Shown in pieces: positions 6,228-11,198 of a DNA stretch of 11,198 nt (position 1 is its first letter; each line of letters opens with the position of its first letter). The DNA lies in the NCBI GenBank assembly GCA_964645935.1, contig CAZYAK010000052.1, positions 1 to 11,198 of the forward strand, written 5' to 3'. The stretch comes from CAZYAK01 sp964645935 (GTDB lineage: Bacteria > Patescibacteriota > Gracilibacteria > Peribacterales > Peribacteraceae). The notes below the pieces were generated by a model, which was given only the letters and a program-made list of their open reading frames with translations, was not told the origin of the DNA and searched no databases. The position numbers were made by a program, and so were the translations under genes.

Positions 6228-6980
6228 TTACGCTTTGGCCGGTGCGGCGGGCTTCACGTCGTCCTCGTCGTCTTCCTCGTCATCGTCTTTGGACTTCTTT
6301 TTGGGCGTGCCCTCCAGGAGCTCGTGTTCGATGGTGGAGAGGACGAGATTGATGGACTTTACAGCGTCGTCGTTGGCGGGGATGTAGGCGGTGAAGTGAT
6401 CGGGGTCCGCGTTGGAGTCGCAGATGCCGAAGATGGGGATCTTCAGCTTGGCTGCCTCCAGCACCGCGACGCGGTCGCGGATGGCGTCGACAACGAACAC
6501 GGCGTCGGGAAGGCCGGACATTTTGCTCACACCCGCGAGGGCGATGTCGAGCTTGGCGAGGAGCTTGCGGAGCGCCGTCTGCTCCTTCTTGGTGTACTTT
6601 TCGATCTCGCCCGTCTGGAAGGACTTCTGGAGATCCAGGTAGTACTTGAGGCGGCGCTTGATCGTGGACCAGTTGGTGAGCAGGCCAGGGATCCACTTCT
6701 TGGTGACCATCGGCTGGCCGACGTTGCCGGCGAGGCGCTCGATGAGCGGGATGGACTGCTGTTTGGTGGAGACGAAGAGGATCGTCTTGCCCTCGGTCTG
6801 GAGCTTCTTGAGGTGCGAGACCACGAGCTCGAGGTGCTTCTTGGTCTGAGCGAGGTCGAAGATGTGAATGCCCTTGCGGACGCCGTAGAGGTGCTTCTTC
6901 ATCTTGGGGTTCCACTTCTCCTTGCGGTGGCCAAAGTGGCACGCGGCCATGAGCAGGTCTTTCTCGGACGGGATCGCCAT
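6228..6980 (-). CDS. rpsB: 30S ribosomal protein S2
   Basis: A 250-residue S2, a component of the small ribosomal subunit near the platform that is needed for S1 binding in bacteria that have S1. Family signatures are HFGHRKEKWNPKMKKHLYG near the N-terminus, GIHIFDLAQT (38-47), FVSTKQQ, KKWIPGLLTNWSTIKRRL and the C-terminal block PIFGICDSNADPDHFTAYIPANDDA. The C-terminal tail is unusual: a run of Lys then Asp/Glu (KKKSKDDDEEDDEDD) ending PAAPAKA. The ATG at 6980 fits the family start; no Shine-Dalgarno precedes it. It is first in the rpsB-tsf operon, with a likely promoter about 190 bp upstream and a structured leader between, which suggests feedback control by S2. Confidence 0.98.
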   Translation of the reverse strand: MAIPSEKDLLMAACHFGHRKEKWNPKMKKHLYGVRKGIHIFDLAQTKKHLELVVSHLKKLQTEGKTILFVSTKQQSIPLIERLAGNVGQPMVTKKWIPGLLTNWSTIKRRLKYYLDLQKSFQTGEIEKYTKKEQTALRKLLAKLDIALAGVSKMSGLPDAVFVVDAIRDRVAVLEAAKLKIPIFGICDSNADPDHFTAYIPANDDAVKSINLVLSTIEHELLEGTPKKKSKDDDEEDDEDDVKPAAPAKA

Positions 6981-7010
6981 ACGGATGGATGGGGGATGGA
7001 TTGACGCACG

Positions 7011-7161
7011 ACAGCCCGCGGCGCCGGAAGTAATGGTGATGAGGGGATCCTTGGCTGTGCCGTGAACCCGAGCGCAGGGAGTGGTTCACGGCCTTCCGAC
7101 GTCTTGTCGCCGAGCGCGGAGGATACCCCGAAGGGTCAGGACCGCAGCGATCAGTCGGAAG
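7011..7161 (-). promoter_or_regulatory. Structured rpsB leader RNA, candidate S2 autoregulatory element
   Basis: Read on the minus strand from the predicted transcription start near 7165, three helices follow with no gap. Helix I pairs 7154-7161 with 7093-7100 (CTTCCGAC/GTCGGAAG). It continues inside with 7147-7150/7107-7110 and 7142-7145/7116-7119, and is capped by ACCC-TTCG-GGGT (7136-7125), a cUUCGg tetraloop. Helix II is a perfect 10-bp stem (7083-7092 with 7059-7068). Helix III pairs 7053-7058 with 7011-7016. About 30 single-stranded pyrimidine-rich nt then lead to the ATG. Many bacteria control rpsB through a 5' leader; whether this one resembles any known type cannot be decided here. 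Confidence 0.6.
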
Positions 7162-7171
7162 TGATGTGCCT

Positions 7172-7200
7172 TATATACACGGTCCGGCCCGAATCTGCAA
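7172..7200 (-). promoter_or_regulatory. Promoter of rpsB-tsf
   Basis: On the minus strand, TTGCAG (7200-7195), a 17-bp spacer and TATATA (7177-7172). The predicted start, near 7165, is just before helix I of the leader, which supports the assignment. Confidence 0.55.
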
Positions 7201-7215
7201 CAACGCGCCGGGTTT

Positions 7216-7244
7216 TTGTCAATAAGTGTCATATATTGTATAAT
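7216..7244 (+). promoter_or_regulatory. Near-consensus promoter of the multi-HTH gene
   Basis: TTGTCA (7216-7221), exactly 17 bp, TATAAT (7239-7244), then 9 nt to the ATG at 7254. This is the strongest promoter in the window and again gives a nearly leaderless message. The -10 region lies in an imperfect dyad (TGTC at 7228-7231, GACA at 7246-7249) that could be an operator, possibly for the encoded HTH protein itself. Confidence 0.75.
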
Positions 7245-7253
7245 AGACATTAC

Positions 7254-9350
7254 ATGGCCAAGAAGACGCCACGGGCCGAGGCACCGCAGGATGGCACGGA
7301 TCCTCCCGGAGCCGGGCCCGCGGCGAGCGCGGAGGCCTCGCTGACCGTGGATGCCCAGTTGGCCCGGGAGATCGAGGCGGTCCGCGCGTTGCAGGGTGGG
7401 CTCACGCGCGCGCAGTTCGCCGCGGCGGCGGGATTGGCGGGCGACCACGCCGTGGCCGCGCTGGAGGATCCGTCCAAGAAGAAGGCGGCCCAGACGTCGC
7501 AAATCCGCGCCGTGCTGCGTTACCTCCGCGACCAGGAGACCGCGGCCGGTCCGGAGGAGGAGACGGTGGCCCGGGTCCGCGACGCCCGTGGGCGCATCGA
7601 GACGCTCCTGCTGACGGGCCGGACCGGCGTGGCGCGCGTGCTGGAACGCTGGATGTGGGAGCGCGGGCAGGACGCCTTCGTGGAGCACCTCGGCATGAGC
7701 CGGTCCACGCTCAACAACTGGCGCAGCGGCAAGGAGTTCCCCGAGTACCCCGACCTCATTGCGCTCGCCGAGCGCCAGGGGCACGACCTCACCTCGGCGG
7801 ACGACGCGTGGACCGCGGAGATGCGGCGCGGGTGGCTGGAGTCGTTCGAGGCACGCGGCGCCGAGCGGGGTATCCCCCAGCCGATCGTGCTGTTCGAGGC
7901 GGCCGTACAGCTCTCCGGGCGCCGCTACACGCGGCCCGTCCTCATGGCGCTCGGCATCGAGAAGGAGCAGACGGTCTCGCTGGAGCGTCATCGTTATGCG
8001 CCGTACGCCGCCCTCAGCGCGGAGGCCCTCCGGCTGGTGGAGGAAACCTTCCCTCGGCGCGTCGAGACCTGGCGTCGGAACTGGGCCGAGCAGGCGGAGG
8101 CGGAGCGCGCGGGGTCCTTCGCGGAGGCGCTGCGCGCGTTCAAGGAGCGGTCCGGCGTGCCGTGGCCCGCGGTGGCGGCGGTCTTCGGCCAGGACGTGGG
8201 CAAGATGCGGACAGCTGTGCACTTCATGGTGCGCGACGGGACCATCAAGCCTGGCATCTCCATGGCCGGCATCATCCGCGTCCTCGCGAAGTTCGACGAG
8301 CCGGCCGCCGCCCGCCTGGAGCAGCACTACCTCCGCGAGCGCTCGATGGTGCACCGCCGCAACCGGGGCATCGCCGGCGGCACGCTGCCGCAGCGGGAGC
8401 TCTTCGGCCTCACCGCGGCCGACCTGACGGACCGCACGGGATACACCGCGCAGGAGCTCACCAACCGGGAGTGCGCGGACGCGCCCGCGACGGGCGCGGA
8501 GGACTGGGCGCGCGAGACGGAGGAGCTCATGGGCGAGATTCGCGAGCTCGGCGAGCAGCGCCTGGCCGCCGCGCGCGTGGCGTGGAACGCGTTCCACCGT
8601 CCCGCCACGGTGAAACAGGCGCTGCAATCGCTCACGGTGGTGGCGCACAAGGGCACGCTCGGGCTGCTCGGTGACGAGCACGTGGTCGCCGCCCTGGAGG
8701 CCGATTGGAAAGGGGACGGCGAGCGCGTCGTGACGACCGCCGGGCGGCAGAAAGACGACATTGAGCGCATGGCGCGCGGCTCGGACGTCCCGTCGTGGCC
8801 GGTGCTGTGCATTCTCGTCCGCGAGGGCGGTCGGCACCTGGACATGGAGACGTCCGACGCGCTGCTCAGCGACTGGCGGACACAGGAGGCTGCCAAACAG
8901 GAGGCCGCGCTGCCCGAGGCGACCGGGCCCGCCACCCGCGCGCGCGGCAACGGCCGCCGTATGGCGCGGGTGCTGGGGATGCTGCTGGAAGAAGGGGCGC
9001 CGAGCTTGAAGCTCTTCTTCGGGACCGACACGGACAGCGCGACGCGCTTCGAGGACGTGCGCGGGCGGCTCGCGGCCGGTGCGCCCGTGGGCGATGACGA
9101 GATCGCGGGGACGATGCAGACGGTCCTCGCGCGGTTTGGGGCGCTGCCGGGCGCCTCCCTCCCGCGCGGCCAGCGCGTCTTCTTGGAGTCGCTTGCTCAC
9201 GCCGCGGGCGACCATCTGATGGCGTTCATCGCCTGGATCGACGAGATGGGGAATGTGCCCGAGGAGGGTATCGACGCCCTGCACCTCCCGGGGCTGCTCC
9301 CCGCGGAGCTCGAGGAGATCAAGCGCGAGCGCCGCCGCCACGGCGCGTGA
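7254..9350 (+). CDS. Multi-helix-turn-helix (XRE-like) protein, putative regulator
   Basis: A 698-residue cytoplasmic protein with no signal or membrane helix; I recognise no named family. The frame is open to 7062, but ATG 7254 is chosen because the near-consensus promoter ends 9 nt before it. At least four segments look like XRE-type helix-turn-helix units. Segment 1 (about 36-92) has LTRAQFAAAAGL and a VAALED motif. Segment 2 (about 126-175) has FVEHLGMSRSTLNNWRSGK, the clearest match. Segment 3 (about 290-347) has VPWPAVAAVFGQDVGKM. Segment 4 (about 384-406) has LTAADLTDRTGYTAQELTNRE. The rest is helical and Arg/Glu/Ala-rich, perhaps with degenerate further units (about 570-630). Segment 1 is homologous to the 111-residue product at 9796-10131. 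No nuclease, ATPase or protease motif is seen. The gene is very GC-rich. It may be a DNA-binding regulator or nucoid protein; that is inference. Confidence 0.8.
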   Translation: MAKKTPRAEAPQDGTDPPGAGPAASAEASLTVDAQLAREIEAVRALQGGLTRAQFAAAAGLAGDHAVAALEDPSKKKAAQTSQIRAVLRYLRDQETAAGPEEETVARVRDARGRIETLLLTGRTGVARVLERWMWERGQDAFVEHLGMSRSTLNNWRSGKEFPEYPDLIALAERQGHDLTSADDAWTAEMRRGWLESFEARGAERGIPQPIVLFEAAVQLSGRRYTRPVLMALGIEKEQTVSLERHRYAPYAALSAEALRLVEETFPRRVETWRRNWAEQAEAERAGSFAEALRAFKERSGVPWPAVAAVFGQDVGKMRTAVHFMVRDGTIKPGISMAGIIRVLAKFDEPAAARLEQHYLRERSMVHRRNRGIAGGTLPQRELFGLTAADLTDRTGYTAQELTNRECADAPATGAEDWARETEELMGEIRELGEQRLAAARVAWNAFHRPATVKQALQSLTVVAHKGTLGLLGDEHVVAALEADWKGDGERVVTTAGRQKDDIERMARGSDVPSWPVLCILVREGGRHLDMETSDALLSDWRTQEAAKQEAALPEATGPATRARGNGRRMARVLGMLLEEGAPSLKLFFGTDTDSATRFEDVRGRLAAGAPVGDDEIAGTMQTVLARFGALPGASLPRGQRVFLESLAHAAGDHLMAFIAWIDEMGNVPEEGIDALHLPGLLPAELEEIKRERRRHGA

Positions 9351-9396
9351 GCATGGACGGTTGCTGGCGCAGCGCCCGCGGACTAGCGTGGAACGC

Positions 9397-9735
9397 ATGG
9401 GACACGCTCCGGACCGCCCATCATCACCGGCGACGCACGCCGTCTTCGAGCCGCTGACGCGGGACATGGCGGATCCCTCCCAGGTCACGCCGCCGGTGCA
9501 CCTGATGCTCGAGGAGCGGCGCGAGGCCTCGCGGCGCATCCTCCTCACGCTGCCGCCCGGTGAGCGCGCGGTGGTGGACCTGCTGTACGGCTTCTTCGAC
9601 GGCCGCCCCCGGACGCATGAGGAGGTCGCGGGTCTCCTGGCGGTGTCGGATGCGGACGTGCGGGCCGCGGAGGCGGCGGCCATCCATCGGCTGCGGGGGG
9701 GCGCCCGGAAGGCGTTCCTGGAGCAGTACCTCTGA
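9397..9735 (+). CDS. Stand-alone sigma-70 region 4 protein
   Basis: A 112-residue protein whose residues about 47-101 read like sigma-70 region 4. LPPGERAVVDLLYGFFDG corresponds to the LPxRERxVLxLRYGLxDG stretch of region 4.1. THEEVAGLLAVSDADVRAAE followed by AAIHRLRG corresponds to TLEEIGxxLGVSRERVRQIEAKALRKLR of region 4.2, which reads the -35 box. The preceding DPSQVTPPVHLMLEERREA resembles the acidic linker between regions 3 and 4. Regions 2 and 3 (core binding, -10 melting) are absent. It may be a regulator acting on RNA polymerase or the -35 element, or the remnant of a sigma gene. ATG 9397 is used; GTG 9388 or ATG 9466 are alternatives and none has a good Shine-Dalgarno. It starts 46 bp after the multi-HTH gene, probably in one transcript. 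Confidence 0.8.
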   Translation: MGHAPDRPSSPATHAVFEPLTRDMADPSQVTPPVHLMLEERREASRRILLTLPPGERAVVDLLYGFFDGRPRTHEEVAGLLAVSDADVRAAEAAAIHRLRGGARKAFLEQYL

Positions 9736-9758
9736 AGGATCGGGGCCCACGGATCTTC
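9734..9758. repeat. Short hairpin related to the two-hairpin element (degenerate)
   Basis: CGGGGCCCACG (9741-9751) is identical to the core of hairpin B of both element copies. GAAGGATC (9734-9741) and GATCTTC (9752-9758) can pair around it with one bulged G. It overlaps the stop codon of the sigma-4 gene. No T-run follows. It may be a decayed third copy or chance. Confidence 0.35.
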
Positions 9759-9784
9759 CGTTCCGTGCAGTTTTATGCTAAGAT
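9756..9784 (+). promoter_or_regulatory. Possible promoter of the small HTH gene
   Basis: TTCCGT (9756-9761), 17 bp, TAAGAT (9779-9784), then 11 nt to the ATG at 9796. The -35 is poor. The arrangement copies the near-leaderless spacing seen at 3081 and 7254, and no Shine-Dalgarno is present. Confidence 0.4.
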
Positions 9785-9795
9785 AGTCCGATTCC

Positions 9796-10131
9796 ATGGA
9801 ACGCCGCACCCACACCCCTTCCCGCTCTGAGCTCAACGGCACGATCGCGCGCGACATCCGCCGCGTGCGCACGCTCCAGAAACTCTCACGTGAGGATCTG
9901 GCGCTTCGGGCTGCCCTTTCGGGCCCCGAGGAGGTGGGGGCCCTGGAGGATGAGAAGAAGGACAAGCTGCACCAGATCCCGCAGATCGAAGCCGTCTACG
10001 AGTACCTCCGCGGCCAGGAAGGCCCGGGGCTGGACCCGGATGTGGTGGTGCAGCTGCGCGAGATCCGCGCTCGGCTGGAGCAGCTGCTGGGGGAGATCCT
10101 GGAGCGGCCTAAGGCGAAGCGCGCGGCGTGA
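9796..10131 (+). CDS. Small XRE-like HTH protein, paralogue of the N-terminal domain of the 698-residue protein
   Basis: A 111-residue basic protein. Residues about 17-75 have the layout of an XRE helix-turn-helix: IARDIRRVRTLQKLSREDLA as first and second helices, then VGALED and QIEAVYEYLRGQE. Aligned with residues 36-95 of the 698-residue protein encoded upstream, half of about 60 positions are identical, with one single-residue gap. The shared stretches include ALED, QI.AV..YLR and VR.LQ. Homology continues into a second helical part that ends LEQLLGEI. The C-terminus (RPKAKRAA) is basic. It has no effector domain, so it may be a DNA-binding cofactor, a dimerisation partner or a competitor of the large protein. 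It lies 60 bp after the sigma-4 gene and may have its own promoter. Confidence 0.8.
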   Translation: MERRTHTPSRSELNGTIARDIRRVRTLQKLSREDLALRAALSGPEEVGALEDEKKDKLHQIPQIEAVYEYLRGQEGPGLDPDVVVQLREIRARLEQLLGEILERPKAKRAA

Positions 10132-10162
10132 TATGGGCTAGGACAAGGCTCCGATGGTGTTT

Positions 10163-10190
10163 TTGCGTTATTCACTAAATATTGTACAGT
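10163..10190 (+). promoter_or_regulatory. Possible promoter of the secreted protein gene
   Basis: TTGCGT (10163-10168), a 16-bp spacer and TACAGT (10185-10190) in a short AT-rich patch. The start near 10197 would give a leader of about 88 nt, unlike the nearly leaderless genes elsewhere in the window. Confidence 0.45.
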
Positions 10191-10196
10191 GATTAT

Positions 10197-10233
10197 GACC
10201 GCTCGTTGCGGTCTGCCTGCCAAGGAGGCGGGC
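10197..10233 (+). promoter_or_regulatory. Two leader hairpins upstream of the secreted protein
   Basis: GACCGC-TCGTT-GCGGTC (10197-10213) is a perfect 6-bp stem. GCCTGCC (10215-10221) pairs with GGCGGGC (10227-10233), with one G-U pair and loop AAGGA. They begin at the predicted transcription start and may protect the 5' end or regulate the message. Confidence 0.4.
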
Positions 10234-10284
10234 GTCCGTCTGCCGCTCATTGTCATCTGATCGCTCCAAACAGTCGAGGATTTT

Positions 10285-11079
10285 ATGAAGGTTTCGTTCC
10301 GATTCGTGGCGCTCCTATGCGCCGTTTCCGCCGCGTCCGCCCTGACCGCGGCCTCCGACGACAAGAAGAAGGACACGGCGACCGTGATCCTTACCCAGAG
10401 CTTCCCTTTCCGCGTCCTCTGGACCGCCGGAGACGAGATGGGGGAGATCGAAGATAAGGACTCTGCCGAAGTCCCCGCCGGCAAGATCAGCATCGCGCCC
10501 GTGAGCCGATTCCAGGGCGAGTACGAGTCGCTCTTCTACAAGTACCGCCTCAACGGTGGGAAGCTGAGCACGCTCTCCACCAAGGCTTGGGAGGGTACAC
10601 TCAAGAAGGGCGACAAGCTGGAAGTCGTCCTCGTCGGTGTGGCCGCTCCAGCGCATGCGGCCCTCGTCCCGTACAAGGATGGCCAGATCCTTGTCTCGGT
10701 CATCCATCCCATCGCCCAGACCAACAAGGAGGCGAATTTCGACCCGACCGACAAGGAGGAATTCCGCAGCTCGGCGATGTTCTTCGCCAAGTATGGTGTG
10801 GAAAAGGTCTCCAAGAAGCTGGCCGAGGACACCCTCGCTGCGATGGCCAGCTTCGATACCAACAAGGCCAAGGTTCGCAATAAACAGCAGGTCTCTGTCC
10901 TCCTTCCCATGAAGGGGGGCAAGGTCCTGCCGGATCAGGCCCAAGGGTCCGAAGCGGAGCTCGCAGAGGCAATCGAGATCGCGTTCCGAACCATCGGACG
11001 CCAGCATCTCGTTTACGGGAACGATGCGACGACGCTGAACCAAGAAATCGAGAAGGCTGAGAAGAAGCTGAAGGAGTGA
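10285..11079 (+). CDS. Secreted protein of unknown function
   Basis: A 264-residue protein. Residues 1-23 are a typical Sec signal peptide (basic start, core FVALLCAVSAASALTAA), probably cut near ASA or TAA. Cys12 is not in a lipobox. The mature part has no cysteine and starts with a charged SDDKKKD stretch. An apparently beta-rich region follows (VILTQSFPFRVLWTAGDEM; KLEVVLVGVAAPAHAALVPY), then a helical region, and the protein ends in a charged helix (LNQEIEKAEKKLKE). I recognise no family. It should work outside the cytoplasmic membrane. The start is supported by GAGG 5 nt before the ATG, the only convincing Shine-Dalgarno in the window. A strong terminator follows the gene, so it appears to be a single-gene unit. 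Confidence 0.88.
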   Translation: MKVSFRFVALLCAVSAASALTAASDDKKKDTATVILTQSFPFRVLWTAGDEMGEIEDKDSAEVPAGKISIAPVSRFQGEYESLFYKYRLNGGKLSTLSTKAWEGTLKKGDKLEVVLVGVAAPAHAALVPYKDGQILVSVIHPIAQTNKEANFDPTDKEEFRSSAMFFAKYGVEKVSKKLAEDTLAAMASFDTNKAKVRNKQQVSVLLPMKGGKVLPDQAQGSEAELAEAIEIAFRTIGRQHLVYGNDATTLNQEIEKAEKKLKE

Positions 11080-11100
11080 TCAACCGCGGCAGGCGGAGAG

Positions 11101-11128
11101 GGGGCTGGCATGATGCCGGCCCCTTTTT
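11101..11128 (+). terminator. Intrinsic terminator of the secreted protein gene
   Basis: GGGGCTGGC (11101-11109), loop ATGAT and GCCGGCCCC (11115-11123) form a 9-bp GC-rich stem with one G-U pair. TTTTT follows directly, 22 nt after the stop codon. Confidence 0.9.
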
Positions 11129-11145
11129 CGCATGCGTATGCGAAA
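11126..11145. repeat. Second hairpin overlapping the terminator T-run
   Basis: TTTCGCAT (11126-11133), loop GCGT and ATGCGAAA (11138-11145) form a perfect 8-bp stem. It may back up the terminator or shield the next promoter. Confidence 0.5.
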
Positions 11146-11198
11146 TTATACAAATGATAATAGTATTGTATGATACTAAAGATCGCATCGTGCGGTCA
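11146..11198 (+). promoter_or_regulatory. AT-rich window end, possible promoter for a gene to the right
   Basis: TTATAC (11146-11151), 17 bp and TATGAT (11169-11174) could form a weak promoter. A small hairpin, GATCGCA-TCG-TGCGGTC (11181-11197), follows where the transcript would begin. No coding start is visible before the edge. Confidence 0.3.

Noticed and set aside
7062..7253. 64-residue N-terminal extension of the multi-HTH protein
   Set aside because: It would translate through the rpsB leader, both promoters and the TATAAT box; the sequence has no protein-like pattern.
9353..9460. Short frame starting ATGGACGG just after the multi-HTH stop
   Set aside because: About 35 codons, overlapping the sigma-4 gene out of frame, with no family resemblance.
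7086..9965. A 959-codon open frame on the minus strand
   Set aside because: It runs antisense through the multi-HTH, sigma-4 and HTH genes and the rpsB promoter, is low-complexity Arg/Ala/Leu-rich, and has no domain pattern. It is a shadow produced by high GC.
10285..10356. Lipoprotein signal (Cys12) in the secreted protein
   Set aside because: The residue before the cysteine is Leu, not Gly/Ala/Ser, and the cysteine lies inside the hydrophobic core; an ordinary Sec signal fits better.
1..11198. Use of TGA as a glycine codon, as in some CPR phyla
   Set aside because: TGA ends the phospholipase D, receiver, cysteine-repeat, EF-Ts, multi-HTH, sigma-4, small HTH and secreted protein genes at sensible places, and no conserved gene contains an internal TGA.

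Overview
The window is bacterial, GC-rich DNA with tightly packed genes on both strands. TGA serves as an ordinary stop for most genes, so the SR1/Gracilibacteria code is not in use. The mix of genes suggests an environmental Candidate Phyla Radiation (CPR) lineage such as the Peregrinibacteria/Peribacter group. The mix includes a membrane-anchored VirB4/HerA-like ATPase of the type common in CPR genomes, a single-domain response regulator, a surface protein built of DUF4215 cysteine repeats, and many start codons lying almost on top of the -10 box. The taxonomic assignment is inference; no rRNA or other decisive marker is present.

Left part (1-4817). A minus-strand, edge-truncated VirB4/TraG-type ATPase stops just before its expected Walker A. 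It is divergent from a cardiolipin-synthase-like phospholipase D. That gene converges on a stand-alone receiver-domain response regulator, with a long inverted repeat between them. The regulator is divergent from a 578-residue secreted, C-terminally anchored cysteine-repeat protein.

Middle part (4818-7200). The minus-strand operon rpsB-tsf (ribosomal protein S2, elongation factor Ts) is followed by a small lower-GC gene for a single-pass membrane protein. That small gene is bracketed by two inverted copies of a roughly 100-bp two-hairpin element. The copies share loops, spacers and stem lengths, but their main stems differ in sequence and both still pair. rpsB has a good promoter and a leader of about 185 nt in which three helices follow one another without gaps; it is a candidate autoregulatory RNA.

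Right part (7201-10131). A plus-strand cluster starts from a near-consensus promoter. It encodes a 698-residue protein with at least four XRE-like helix-turn-helix segments, a 112-residue stand-alone sigma-70 region 4 protein, and a 111-residue protein homologous to the first domain of the 698-residue protein. This looks like an undescribed transcription-regulatory module and, with the hairpin elements, is the most novel content here.

Right end (10132-11198). An unrecognised secreted protein has a structured leader, a Shine-Dalgarno sequence and a strong intrinsic terminator, followed by a short AT-rich end that may carry the next promoter. I saw no tRNA, rRNA, CRISPR array, insertion sequence or transposase.
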